From Heliopora coerulea (Eukaryota; Cnidaria; Anthozoa; Scleralcyonacea; Helioporidae), in assembly GCA_030142905.1 (NCBI GenBank), contig JASJOG010000625.1, positions 1 through 64,000 of the forward strand: a stretch of 64,000 nucleotides of DNA, in the 5' to 3' direction. The notes beneath the pieces are model-generated. The model made no database searches. It had not been told where the DNA came from and was given only the letters and a program-made list of their open reading frames with translations. The translations under genes were made by a program, and so were the position numbers. Below, one piece after another: positions 25,401-39,300 of this stretch (position 1 is its first letter; every line of letters starts with the position of its first letter).

Positions 25401-28400
25401 AGTTTGAAATTGATCGAAAAATGGTCAAAAACCAAAGGTTAACCCCTTTACATTTTGGTGAAATTTTTCGACCTAAAAATTTATCTCAAATATTAGTGTA
25501 AAGTCTCTGAAATAGCGCCAAAACCATATTACTCGGCCTAAACTTTCATATTTTGAGTGTATTTGGAAAGTTTGAAATTGGTCGAAAAATGGTCAAAAAA
25601 CCAAAGGTTAACCCCTTTACATTTTGGTGAAATTTTTCGACCTAAAAATTTGTCTCAAATATTAGTATAAAGTCTCTGAAATAGCGCCAAAACCATATTA
25701 CTCGACCTAAACTTTCATATTTTGAGTGTATTTGGAAAGTTTGAAATTAGTCGAAAAATGGTCAAAAATAAAAGGTTAACCCCTTTACATTTTGGTGAAA
25801 TTTTTCGACCTAAAAATTTGTCTCAAATATTAGTGTAAAGTCTCTGAAATAGCGCCAAAACCATATTACTCGCCCTAAACTTTCATATTTTGAGTGTATT
25901 TGGAGAGTTTGAAATTGGTCGAAAAATGGTCAAAAATCAAAGGTTAACCCCTTTACATTTTGGTGAAATTTTTCGACCTAAAAATTTGTCTCAAATATTA
26001 GTGTAAAGTCTCTGAAATAGCGCCAAAACCATATTACTCGGCCTAAACTTTCATATTTTGAGTGTATTTGGAAAGTTTGAAATTGGTCGAAAAATGGTCA
26101 AAAACCAAAGGTTAACCCCTTTACCTTTTTGTGAAATTTTTCGATCTAAAAATTTGTCTCAAATATTAGTGTAAAGTCTCTGAAATAGCGCCAAAACCAT
26201 ATTACTCGGCCTAAACTTTCATATTTTGAGTGTATTTGGAAAGTTTGAAATTGGTCGAAAAATGGTCAAAAACCAAAGGTTAACCCCTTTACATTTTGGT
26301 GAAATTTTTCGACCTAAAAATTTGTCTCAAATATTAGTGTAAAGTCTCAGAAATAGCGCCAAAACCATTTTACTTGGCCTGAACTTTCATATTTTGAGTG
26401 TATTTGGAAAGTTTGAAATTGATCGAAAAATGGTCAAAAACCAAAGGTTAACCCCTTTACATTTTGGTGAAATTTTTCGACCTAAAAATTTGTCTCAAAT
26501 ATTAGTGTAAAGTCTCTGAAATACCGCCAAAACCATATTACTCAGCCTGAACTTTCATATTTTGAGTGTATTTGGAAAGTTTGAAATTGGTCGAAAAATG
26601 GTCAAAATTCAAAGGTTAACCCCTTTACATTTTGGTGAAATTTTTCGACCTAAAAATTTGTCTCAAATAATAGTGTAAAGTCTCTGGAATAGCGCCAAAA
26701 CAATATTACTCGGCCTAAACTTTCATATTTTCACTGTATTTCAAAAGTTTGAAATTGATCGAAAAATGATCAAAAACCAAAGGTTAACCCCTTTACATTT
26801 TGGTGAAATTTTTCGACCTAAAAATTTGTCTCAAATATTAGTGTAAAGTCTCTGAAATTGCGCCAAAACCATATTACTCGGCCTAAACTTTCATATTTTG
26901 AGTGTATTTGGAAAGTTTGAAATTGGTCGAAAAGTGGTCAAAAACCAAAGGTTAACCCTTTTACATTTTGGTGAAATTTTTCGAACAAAAAATGTGTCTC
27001 AAATATTAGTTTAAAGTCTACGAAATAGCGCGAAAACCATTTTACTCTGCGTAAAATTTCAAATTTTCACTGTATTTTGAAAGTTTGAAAACTATCGAAA
27101 AATGGTCAAAAACCAAAGGTTAACCCCTTTACATTTTAGTGAAATTTTTCGACCTAAAAATTTGTCTCAAATATTAGTGTAAAGTCTCTGAAATAGCGCC
27201 AAAACCATATTACTCGGCCTAAACTTTCATATTTTCACTGTATTTCGAAAGTTTGAAATTGGTCGAAAAATGGTCAAAAACCAAAGGTTAACCCCTTTAC
27301 CTTTTTGTGAAATTTTTCGATCTAAAAATTTGTCTCAAATATTAGTGTAAAGTCTCTGAAATAGCGCCAAAACCATATTACTCGGCCTAAACTTTCATAT
27401 TTTGAGTGTATTTGGAAAGTTTGAAATTGGTAGAAAAATGGTCAAAAACCAAAGGTTAACCCCTTTACATTTTGGTGAAATTTTTCGACCTAAAAATTTG
27501 TCTCAAATATTAGTGTAAAGTCTCTGAAATAGCGCCAAAACCATATAACTCGGCCTGAACTTTCATATTTTGAGTGTATTTGGAAAGTTTGAAATTGGTC
27601 GCAAAATGGTCAAAATCCAAAGGTTAACCCCTTTACATTTTGGTGACATTTTTCGACCTAAAAATTTGTCTCAAATATTAGTGTAAAGTCTCTGAAATAG
27701 CGCGAAAACCATGTTACTCGGCCTAAACTTTCAAATTTTCAGTGTATTTTGAAAGTTTGAAATTGGTCGAAAAATGGTCAAAAACCAAAGGTTAACCCCT
27801 TTCCATTTTGGTGAAATTTTTCGACCTAAAAATTTGTCTCAAATATTAGTGCAAAGTCTCTGAAATAGCGCCAAAACCATATTACTCGGCCTAAACTTTC
27901 ATATTTTCACTGTATTTCGAAAGTTTGAAATTGGTCGAAAAATGGTCAAAAACCAAAGGTTAACCCCTTTACCTTTTTGTGAAATTTTTCGATCTAAAAA
28001 TTATTCTCAAATATTAGTGTAAAGTCTCTGAAATAGCGACAAAACCATATTACTCGGCCTAAACTTTCATATTTTGAGTGTATTTGGAAAATTTGAAATT
28101 GATCGAAAAATGGTCAAAAACCAAAGGTTAACCCCTTTACATTTTGGTGAAATTTTTCGACCTAAAAATTTGTCTCAAATATTAGTGTAAAGTCTCAGAA
28201 ATAGCGCCAAAACCATATTACTCCGCCTAAACTTTCATATTTTGAGTGTATTTGGAAAGTTTGAAATTGGTCGAAAAATGGTCAAAAACCAAAGGTTAAC
28301 CCCTTTACATTTTGGTGAAATTTTTCGACCTAAAAATTTGTCTCAAATATTAGTGTAAAGTCTCTGAAATAGCGCCAAAACTATATAACTCGGCCTGAAC

Positions 28401-31400
28401 TTTCATATTTTGAGTGTATTTGGAAAGTTTGAAATTGGTCGCAAAATGGTCAAAATCCAAAGGTTAACCCCTTTACATTTTGGTGAAATTTTTCGACCTA
28501 AAAATTTGTCTCAAATATTAGTGTAAAGTCTCTGAAATAGCGCGAAAACCATGTTACTCGGCCTAAACTTTCAAATTTTCAGTGTATTTTGAAAGTTTGA
28601 AATTGGTCGAAAAATGGTCAAAAACCAAAGGTTAACCCCTTTCCATTTTGGTGAAATTTTTCGACATAAAAATTTGTCTCAAATATTAGTGCAAAGTCTC
28701 TGAAATAGCGCCAAAACCATATTACTCGGCCTAAACTTTCATATTTTCACTGTATTTCGAAAGTTTGAAATTGGTCGAAAAATGGTCAAAAACCAAAGGT
28801 TAACCCCTTTACATTTTGGTGAAATTTTTCGACCTAAAAATTTGTCTCAAATATTAGGGTAAAGTCTCTGAAATAATGGCAAAACCAAGTTAACTCGGCC
28901 TAAACTTTCATATTTTGAGTGTATTTGGAAAGTTTGAAATTGGTCGAAAAATGGTCAAAAATCAAAGGTTAACCCCTTTACATTTTGGTGAAATTTTTCG
29001 ACCTAAAAATTTGTCTCAAATATTAGTGTAAAGTCTCTGAAATAGCGCCAAAACCATATTACTCGGCCTAAACTTTCATATTTTCACTGTATTTCGAAAG
29101 TTTGAAATTGGTCGAAAAATGGTCAAAAACCAAAGGTTAACCCCTTTACATTTTGGTGAAATTTTTCGACCTAAAAATTTGTCTCAAATATTAGTGCAAA
29201 GTCTCTGTAATAGCGCCAAAACCATATTACTCGGCCTAAACTTTCATATTTTCACTGTATTTCGAAAGTTTGAAATTGGTCGAAAAATGGTCAAAAACCA
29301 AAGGTTAACCCCTTTACATTTTGGTGAAATTTTTCGACCTAAAAATTTGTCTCAAATATTAGTGTAAAGTCTAAGAAATAGCGCAAAAACCATATTACTT
29401 GGCCAGAACTTTCATATTTTGAGTGTATTTGGAAAGTTTGAAATTAGTCGAAAAATGGTCAAAAATCAAAGGTTAACCCCTTTACATTTTGGTGAAATTT
29501 TTCGACCTAAAAATTTGTCTCAAATATTAGTGTAAAGTCTCTGAAATAGCGCCAAAACCATATTACTCGCCCTAAACTTTCATATTTTGAGTGTATTTGG
29601 AGAGTTTGAAATTGGTCGAAAAATGGTCAAAAATCAAAGGTTAACCCCTTTACATTTTGGTGAAATTTTTCGACCTAAAAATTTCTCTCAAATATTAGTG
29701 TAAAGTCTCTGAAATAGCGCCAAAACCATATTACTCGGCCTAAACTTTCATATTTTGAGTGTATTTGGAAAGTTTGAAATTGGTCGAAAAATGGTCAAAA
29801 ACCAAAGGTTAACCCCTTTACCTTTTTGTGAAATTTTTCGATATATAAATTTGTCTCAAATATTAGTGTAAAGTCTCTGAAATAGCGCCAAAACCATATT
29901 ACTCGGCCTAAACTTTCATATTTTGAGTGTATTTGGAAAGTTTGAAATTGGTCGAAAAATGGTCAAAAATCAAAGGTTAACCCCTGTACATTTTGGTGAA
30001 ATTTTTCGACCTAAAAATTTGTCTCAAATATTAGTGTAAAGTCTCTAAAATAGCGCCAAAACCATATTACTCGGCCTAAACTTTCATATTTTGAGTGTAT
30101 TTGGAAAGTTTGAAATTGGTCGAAAAATGGTCAAAAACCAAAGGTTAACCCCTGTACATTTTGGTGAAATTTTTCGACCTAAAAATTTGTCTCAAATATT
30201 AGTCTAAAGTCTCTGAAATAGCGCAAAAACCATATTACTCGGCCTAAACTTTCATATTTTGAGTGTATTTGGAAAGTTTGAAATTGGTCGAAAAATGGTC
30301 AAAAACCAAAGGTTAACCCCTTTACATTTTGGTGAAATTTTTCGACCTAAAAATTTGTCTCAAATATTAGTGTAAAGTCTCTGAAATAGCGCCAAAACCA
30401 TATTACTCGACCTAAACTTTAATATTTTGAGTGTATTTGGAAAGTTTGAAATTAGTCGAAAAATGGTTAAAAATCAAAGTTTAACCCCTTTACATTTTGG
30501 TGAAATTTTTCGACCTAAAAATTTGTCTCAAATATTAGTGTAAAGTCTCTGAAATAGCGCCAAAACCATATTACTCGCCCTAAACTTTCATATTTTGAGT
30601 GTATTTGGAGAGTTTGAAATTGGTCGAAAAATGGTCAAAAATCAAAGGTTAACCCCTTTACATTTTGGTGAAATTTTTCGACCTAAAAATTTGTCTCAAA
30701 TATTAGTATAAAGTCTCTGAAATAGCGCCAAAACCATATTACTCGGCCTAAACTTTCATATTTTGAGTGTATTTGGAAAGTTTGAAATTGGTCGAAAAAT
30801 GGTCAAAAACCAAAGGTTAACCCCTTTCCATTTTGGTGAAATTTTTCGACCTAAAAATTTGTCTCAAATATTAGTGCAAAGTCTCTGAAATAGCGCCAAA
30901 ACCATATTACTCGGCCTAAACTTTCATATTTTGAGTGTATTTGGAAAGTTTGAAATTGGTCGAAAAATGGTCAAAAACCAAAGGTTAACCCCTTTACCTT
31001 TTTGTGAAATTTTTCGATCTAAAAATTTGTCTCAAATATTAGTGTAAAGTCTCTGAAATAGCGCCAAAACCATATTACTCGGCCTAAACTTTCATATTTT
31101 GAGTGTATTTGGAAAGTTTGAAATTGGTCGAAAAATGGTCAAAAACCAAAGGTTAACCCCTTTACATTTTGGTGAAATTTTTCGACCTAAAAATTTGTCT
31201 CAAATATTAGTGTAAAGTCTAAGAAATAGCGCAAAAACCATATTACTTGGCCAGAACTTTCATATTTTGAGTGTATTTGGAAAGTTTGAAATTAGTCGAA
31301 AAATGGTCAAAAATCAAGGGTTAACCCCTTTACATTTTGGTGAAATTTTTCGACCTAAAAATTTGTCTCAAATATTAGTGCAAAGTCTCTGAAATAGCGC

Positions 31401-34400
31401 CAAAACCATATTACTCGGCCTAAACTTTCATATTTTGAGTGTATTTGGAAAGTTTGAAATTGGTCGAAAAATGGTCAAAAACCAAAGGTTAACCCCTTTA
31501 CCTTTTTTTGAAATTTTTCGATCTAAAAATTTGTCTCAAATATTAGTGTAAAGTCTCTGAAATAGCGCCAAAACCATATTACTCGGCCTAAACTTTCATA
31601 TTTTGAGTGTATTTGGAAAGTTTGAAATTGGTCGAAAAATGGTCAAAAACCAAAGGTTAACCCCTTTACATTTTGGTGAAATTTTTCGACCTAAAAATTT
31701 GTCTCAAATATTAGTGTAAAGTCTAAGAAATAGCGCAAAAACCATATTACTTGGCCAGAACTTTCATATTTTGAGTGTATTTGGAAAGTTTGAAATTAGT
31801 CGAAAAATGGTCAAAAATCAAAGGTTAACCCCTTTACATTTTGGTGAAATTTTTCGACCTAAAAATTTGTCTCAAATATTAGTGTAAAGTCTCTGAAATA
31901 GCGCCAAAACCATATTACTCGCCCTAAACTTTCATATTTTGAGTGTATTTGGAGAGTTTGAAATTGGTCGAAAAATGTTCAAAAATCAAAGGTTAACCCC
32001 TTTACATTTTGGTGAAATTTTTCGACCTAAAAATTTCTCTCAAATATTAGTGTAAAGTCTCTGAAATAGCGCCAAAACCATATTACTCGGCCTAAACTTT
32101 CATATTTTGAGTGTATTTGGAAAGTTTGAAATTGGTCGAAAAATGGTCAAAAACCAAAGGTTAACCCCTTTCCATTTTGGTGAAATTTTTCGACCTAAAA
32201 ATTTGTCTCAAATATTAGTGCAAAGTCTCTGAAATAGCGCCAAAACCATATTACTCGGCCTAAACTTTCATATTTTCACTGTATTTCGAAAGTTTGAAAT
32301 TGGTCGAAAAATGGTCAAAAACCAAAGGTTAACCCCTTTACCTTTTTGTGAAATTTTTCGATCTAAAAATTTGTCTCAAATATTAGTGTAAAGTCTCTGA
32401 AATAGCGCCAAAACCATATTACTCGGCCTAAACTTTCATATTTTGAGTGTATTTGGAAAGTTTGAAATTGGTCGAAAAATGGTCAAAAACCAAAGGTTAA
32501 CCCCTTTACATTTTGGTGAAATTTTTCGACCTAAAAATTTATCTCAAATATTAGTGTAAAGTCTAAGAAATAGCGCAAAAACCATATTACTTGGCCAGAA
32601 CTTTCATATTTTGAGTGTATTTGGAAAGTTTGAAATTGGTCGAAAAATGGTCAAAAATCAAAGGTTAACCCCTTTACATTTTGGTGAAATTTTTCGACCT
32701 AAAAATTTGTCTCAAATATTAGTGTAAAGTCTCTGAAATAGCGCCAAAACCATATTACTCGCCCTAAACTTTCATATTTTGAGTGTATTTGGAGAGTTTG
32801 AAATTGGTCGAAAAATGGTCAAAAATCAAAGGTTAACCCCTTTACATTTTGGTGAAATTTTTCGACCTAAAAATTTCTCTCAAATATTAGTGTAAAGTCT
32901 CTGAAATAGCGCCAAAACCATATTACTCGGCCTAAACTTTCATATTTTGAGTGTATTTGGAAAGTTTGAAATTGGTCGAAAAATGGTCAAAAACCAAAGG
33001 TTAACCCCTTTACCTTTTTGTGAAATTTTTCGATATATACATTTGTCTCAAATATTAGTGTAAAGTCTCTGAAATAGCGCCAAAACCATATTACTCGGCC
33101 TAAACTTTCATATTTTGAGTGTATTTGGAAAGTTTGAAATTGGTCGAAAAATGGTCAAAAATCAAAGGTTAACCCCTTTACATTTTGGTGAAATTTTTCG
33201 ACCTAAAAATTTGTCTCAAATATTAGTGTAAAGTCTCTAAAATAGCGCCAAAACCATATTACTCGGCCTAAACTTTCATATTTTGAGTGTATTTGGAAAG
33301 TTTGAAATTGGTCGAAAAATGGTCAAAAACCAAAGGTTAACCCCTGTACATTTTGGTGAAATTTTTCGACCTAAAAATTTGTCTCAAATATTAGTCTAAA
33401 GTCTCTGAAATAGCGCCAAAACCATATTACTCGACCTAAACTTTAATATTTTGAGTGTATTTGGAAAGTTTGAAATTAGTCGAAAAATGGTCAAAAATCA
33501 AAGTTTAACCCCTTTACATTTTGGTGAAATTTTTCGACCTAAAAATTTCTCTCAAATATTAGTGTAAAGTCTCTGAAATAGCGCCAAAACCATATTACTC
33601 GCCCTAAACTTTCATATTTTGAGTGTATTTGGAGAGTTTGAAATTGGTCGAAAAATGGTCAAAAATCAAAGGTTAACCCCTTTACATTTTGGTGAAATTT
33701 TTCGACCTAAAAATTTGTCTCAAATATTAGTGTAAAGTCTCTGAAATAGCGCCAAAACCATATTACTCGGCCTAAACTTTCATATTTTGAGTGTATTTGG
33801 AAAGTTTGAAATTGGTCGAAAAATGGTCAAAAACCAAAGGTTAACCCCTTTACCTTTTTGTGAAATTTTTCGATCTAAAAATTTGTCTCAAATATTAGTG
33901 TAAAGTCTCTGAAATAGCGCCAAAACCATATTACTCGGCCTAAACTTTCATAATTTGAGTGTATTTGGAAAGTTTGAAATTGGTCGAAAAATGGTCAAAA
34001 ACCAAAGGTTAACCCCTTTACATTTTGGTGAAATTTTTCGACCTAAAAATTTCTCTCAAATATTAGTGTAAAGTCTCAGAAATAGCGCCAAAACCATATT
34101 ACTTGGCCTGAACTTTCATATTTTGAGTGTATTTGGAAAGTTTGAAATTGATCGAAAAATGGTCAAAAACCAAAGGTTAACCCCTTTACATTTTGGTGAA
34201 ATTTTTCGACCTAAAAATTTATCTCAAATATTAGTGTAAAGTCTCTGAAATAGCGCCAAAACCATATTACTCGGCCTAAACTTTCATATTTTCACTGTAT
34301 TTGGAAAGTTTGAAATTGGTCGAAAAATGGTCAAAAACCAAAGTTTAACCCCTTTACATTTTGGTGAAATTTTTCGACCTAAAAATTTGTCTCAAATATT

Positions 34401-35728
34401 AGTGTAAAGTCTCAGAAATAGCGCCAAAACCATATAACTCGGCCTGAACTTTCATATTTTGAGTGTATTTGGAAAGTTTGAAATTGGTCGCAAAATGGTC
34501 AAAATCCAAAGGTTAACCCCTTTACATTTTGGTGAAATTTTTCGACCTAAAAATTTGTCTCAAATATTAGTGTAAAGTCTCTGAAATAGCGCCAAAACCA
34601 TGTTACTCGGCCTAAACTTTCAAATTTTCAGTGTATTTTGAAAGTTTGAAATTGGTCGAAAAATGGTCAAAAACCAAAGGTTAACCCCTTTACATTTTGG
34701 TGAAATTTTTCGACCTAAAAATTTGTCTCAAATATTAGTGCAAAGTCTCTGAAATAGCGCCAAAACCATATTACTCGGCCTAAACTTTCATATTTTCACT
34801 GTATTTCGAAAGTTTGAAATTGGTCGAAAAATGGTCAAAAACCAAAGGTTAACCCCTTTACCTTTTTGTGAAATTTTTCGATCTAAAAATTTGTCTCAAA
34901 TATTAGTGTAAAGTCTCTGAAATAGCGCCAAAACCATATTACTCGGCCTAAACTTTCATATTTTGAGTGTATTTGGAAAGTTTGAAATTGGTCGAAAAAT
35001 GGTCAAAAACCAAAGGTTAACCCCTTTACATTTTGGTGAAATTTTTCGACCTAAAAATTTGTCTCAAATATTAGTGTAAAGTCTCAGAAATAGCGCCAAA
35101 ACCATATTACTTGGCCTGAACTTTCATATTTTGAGTGTATTTTGAAAATTTGAAATTGATCGAAAAATGGTCAAAAACCAAAGGTTAACCCCTTTACATT
35201 TTGGTGAAATTTTTCGACCTAAAAATTTGTCTCAAATATTAGTGTAAAGTCTCAGAAATAGCGCCAAAACCATATTACTCGGCCTAAACTTTCATATTTT
35301 CACTGTATTTCGAAAGTTTGAAATTGGTCGAAAAATGGTCAAAAACCAAAGGTTAACCCCTTTACATTTTGGTGAAATTTTTCGACCTAAAAATTTGTCT
35401 CAAATATTAGTGTAAAGTCTCTGAAATAGCGCCAAAACCATATTACTCGGCCTAAACTTTCATATTTTCACTGTATTTCGAAAGTTTGAAATTTGTCGAA
35501 AAATGGTCAAAAACCAAAGGTTAACCCCTTTACATTTTGGTGAAATTTTTCGACCTAAAAATTTGTCTCAAATATTAGTGTAAAGTCTCTGAAATAGCGC
35601 CAAAACCATATTACTCGGCCTAAACTTTCATATTTTGAGTGTATTTGGAAAGTTTGAAATTGGTCGAAAAATGGTCAAAAACCAAAGGTTAACCCCTTTA
35701 CTTTTTGGTGAAATTTTTCGACCTAAAA
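22417..35728. repeat. 168-bp satellite, right-hand block (about 79 monomers, no long HOR)
   Basis: The same monomer family resumes after the LINE. A frequent variant with CCTTTTTGTGAAATTTTTCGATC recurs irregularly (for example near 23,099, 23,771, 24,950, 26,126, 27,300, 29,821, 31,003, 32,341, 33,851 and 34,861), so short multi-monomer blocks have been copied but no fixed period like the 2855-bp unit is seen by eye. Apparent short ORFs are by-products of the repeat (168 is divisible by 3, so a stop-free stretch repeats in frame). Confidence 0.9.
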
Positions 35729-36045
35729 CATTCAATTTTAATTTCACCGAAAAGCCACTCCAGTCATTGCAAAACTAGTTTTTATGTCATAAATTTCATA
35801 TTTTGACCTTATTTCGAAAGTTGGAAATCGGTCGAACAATCGTAAAAATGCAAAATTTAACCCCTTTAGTTTGTGGTCAAATTTTTCGACCTAAAATATT
35901 TAATGTTATTTCACCGACAAAGCACTCGAATCACTCCAAAACTAGTTTCTATGCAATAAATTTTCATATTTTGACCTTATTTCGAAAGTTTGAAATTGGT
36001 CAAACAATCGTCAAAAAGCAAAAGTTAACCCCTTTACTTTTTGTT
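35729..36045. repeat. Diverged edge monomers of the satellite
   Basis: Two monomers at the array edge differ widely from the array consensus (TTTCACCGAAAAGCCACTCC, GCAAAACTAGTTT and TTTTGACCTTATTTCGAAAG replace the normal segments). They still keep the exact period: CATATTTTGACC starts at 35797 and again at 35965, 168 bp apart. They end in CCCCTTTACTTTTTG near 36,042, after which the sequence is unique. Confidence 0.85.
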
Positions 36046-36213
36046 TTATAACCCCTACGTATATCTCTATGTTTTGAAGTCGACGCAGAGGAACAATTTC
36101 AGGTGGAATCAATATTCCATCGGGTTCTTGCGCACTGGTGGAAAAAGGAAACTTTTGGCCGAAATTCGTGAGTTGTAAGTCATGGCGATCAGGACAATAT
36201 GATTGAGAATATA

Positions 36214-36345
36214 ACTCACCATCTGAGTATCGGTAGCTCAATGGTTAGAGCGTATAACCGGTCATTATAAGGTTGCGGGTTCGATCCCCGTCTGGAGCTC
36301 AGAAATCATTTTCTGAGTATCGAGCTTGAAGATCGTTCATCTACC
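36214..36345 (+). mobile_element. tRNA-derived SINE (copy 1)
   Basis: Starts at ACTCACCATCTGAG, then a tRNA-like region with an A-box-like TAGCTCAATGG (36234-36244) and a B-box GGTTCGATCCC (36278-36288), the two internal RNA polymerase III promoter elements. A short tail follows, with the hairpin CTCAGAAA/TTTCTGAG and the segment ending in GATCGTTCATCTACC. The same block, including the tail, recurs on the minus strand at 58,181-58,313 and as part of the hairpin at 58.4-58.6 kb. It is therefore a dispersed SINE, not a functional tRNA gene. It lies directly upstream of the LINE ORF starting at 36413. Confidence 0.8.
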
Positions 36346-39300
36346 ATGATGGTAAAACCGTTGAGGAGAAAGTAAACGTGACCCTGGATGGGATTTATTC
36401 AACTTACGTACAATGGTTTATGCAATATCAGTTAGAATTTCTTCTCGAAACCGGAAATATATCCCACTCCCGTTTAGATTAAGGAATAATTGGCGTAATT
36501 TTAGTAATTCTATTAATTCTACCAATTTAGCATCGACGAGGCAGCGAATCCCTTGCAGGAAGAGGCAATCAAACTACCACAATTTAATTACAGTTCCTCT
36601 TACCGAGCGGCCAACTTCCAATAACCAAGTTGAATCTGTTTATTCAAGAGTTACTCTCTCTACCTTGTTTCTTTCTAACACAAGGTCCCTTGTCAATAAA
36701 CTGGAAGATCTTGAAGTCGTCATTAATGAGAACCATGCGGATATCGTTTGTATAACTGAAACTTGGTTGACGAATAACATTCCGAACTCGCTGAGAGAAG
36801 TTGAAAATTATTCGCTAGCTCGGAAGGACAGAAGTACTGAAAAGCGTGGCGGGGATGTCTGTGCATATATTAAATCCTCTATTGGTTTTAAACCCATCGA
36901 CGAACTTAATGATTCTTTATTTGAAAGTCTTTGGCTATACCTACGCCCGAACAGACTTCCACGTGGGTTTTCTTGCCTGATAATTGGTATTATTTATCAT
37001 CCACCACAAGAAGACGATTCCTTATTTACAGAACACCTAATTTCATCGCTCGATGTTGGCTCGACCAAATACCCTAATGCCGGGATTATGCTAGTTGGGG
37101 ACTTCAATCACTTCAGCTACTGGCACATATGTAATCATTTTAATTTGCGGCAAATGGTTAAAAACCCAACACGTGGTGATGCAATCTTAGATTTAATTTT
37201 TACCAACTTGTTTCATCGCTATACTTCTCCAGAAATCCTGCCTGGCATTGGTTTGAGTGACCATAATTCAGTAATTATTCGGCCAGTAAAATCCGTTCGT
37301 AAGATTAAAGCTGAATTAGTATTCAAAAGAACAGTAAATCCACATTTGAAATATAGTTTTGGGAGATGGCTGGTATCTACTGACTGGTCATTTATTCAAG
37401 ATCTTCCAACGTGTACACAAAAACTTTCTGCATTCCAAACATTGCTAAGTTATGCTGTTGATACCTTTTTTCCATTACGGAATTTTAATCTGTATCCAAC
37501 AGACAAACCTTGGATTACACTTGAGTTAAAAATTCTAATCCAACAACGACAGCAAGCAATGTTCAAGGACCCACTAGTTTTCAAAAACTTGAGAAATAAA
37601 GTAAACAGGTTATGCAATCGGCTTCGGAGTTCTTTCTTTGCAAGTAAAGTTGAAAACTGCGAGAATGCAGCTTCGTGGTGGAAATCCATTAAACAGCTTG
37701 CAGGTTTTCCGAGGAAAAAACAAATAACCAGCGTCATTGTCTTGGGGAAAGAAATTCATTTTGTGGAACTTGCATTCAAGATTAATCAAAATTTTCTATA
37801 TACTAATATTTCTTTACCGCCATTGTCGAAATTAGAAAATGTAGAAATTGATTCTGCAGTGAGAAACGAAATTGCACGTAAATATTTTATCTCTCCGGAA
37901 GATGTTTATTTGAAGCATAGTAACCTCAAACGTGCTAAAGCTCCGGGACCCGATAACATTCCAAGTTGGACTTTGAAGGATTTTGCCATGGAACTGTCCT
38001 CACCAGTTGCTGACATTTTTAACGCGTCAACCCAAGAAACCTGCGTTCCAGATTCTTGGAAGGAAGCGAACGTTATTCTGATCCCAAAGGTAGATGTGAT
38101 CAAAGACATTGAAAACGACTTAAGACCAATATCTCTTACGCCGATTCTTTCAAAAACTATGGAACATTTTATCGTTGAATGGATTATGTCAGGAATTAGG
38201 CATCTTATTGACAGAAAGCAATTTGGATCACTCTCTGGTTTATCCACCACCCAAGCACTTTTGTCCTTTGCTCACCATCTATACAACGTTACCAATCAAC
38301 CTAACCAGTGTGCACGAATTCTCCTTTTAGATTTTAGTAAGGCTTCTGATAGGATAGATCATAACATTCTTTTAAACGAAATGAATCGAATGGGTATCGA
38401 CCACATATTGAGTGGGTAAAAAACTTTCTTTCTGGAAGGAAACAGTGAGTGAAGATTGGAAATGTCATTTCGAGTTTTGAAGCAGTAAATGGGGGCGTTC
38501 CCCAAGGCACGGTCCTGGGTCCAATTCTATTTCTAATTATGATTAACGACCTCCTGGAGGAGTGGGAAGACAGATGGAAATATGTCGACGATTCGTCACT
38601 TTCAGAAACCATTACCAGAAACCATGAATCATTATTGCAGACTACTTTGAACGATATCAATCACTGGTGTATGCGCAATAATATGTCCCTAAATCCTCGT
38701 AAGTGCAAGGAGATCCTTGTTTGTTTTTGGAAAATTAAACCCAATTTTCCACCGATGACTGTTGATGGGCAGCCGATTGACTTGGTAAAGTCTGCGAAAT
38801 TACTTGGTGTAATTTTTAGCGATGACTTAAAGTGGAACGAGCACGTTACTTATATCGTGAAGAAGTCTTCAAAACGACTTTATTTGTTAAGACTCCTTAA
38901 ACGAGCTTGTGCTGACCCTAAAACATTATTAACTGTGTATGTTACATGTGTAAGACCAACTCTGGAGTATTGCGCCCAAGTTTGGCACTTCAACACTCCC
39001 GAATATCTATCGAAAGATATCGAAAGAATCCAGTTAAGAGCCCTGAAAATAATTAATCCAACACTGTCATATAGCGATGCTTTAGCAGTGTTTGATATTT
39101 CAACCTTGGCTACAAGACGCGAATACTTATGTTCAAGTTTTTTCAATAAAAATGTTCTCTTGCAGTCTTCGCCTTTGTCTAATTTAATTCAAATTGAAAA
39201 TTCTCTTACCTACGATTTACGGGCTTCTAATAAACTTGCAACAATTAAATGTACGATTGAACGTTTCAGAAGATCTTTTATTCCGTCATGTTTAAAGAAT

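Noticed and set aside
29119..29367. Open reading frame of 82 codons inside the satellite (and similar at 35,803-36,051)
   Set aside because: The monomer length is divisible by three, so one stop-free stretch repeats in frame. The protein is itself a repeat of the monomer and has no domain.
1..35728. CRISPR-like array
   Set aside because: Repeats are directly adjacent 168-bp monomers with no unique spacers, in a eukaryotic context. The 15-bp minisatellite likewise has no spacers.
1..35728. CENP-B box in the satellite monomer
   Set aside because: No segment matches the TTCG....A..CGGG pattern in the monomer; TTCGACC in the dyad lacks the required second half.
36230..36300. Functional tRNA gene
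   Set aside because: The A and B boxes are good, but stems are imperfect and the tRNA-like part is followed by a tail shared with copies at 58.2 and 58.4 kb, so it is a SINE.
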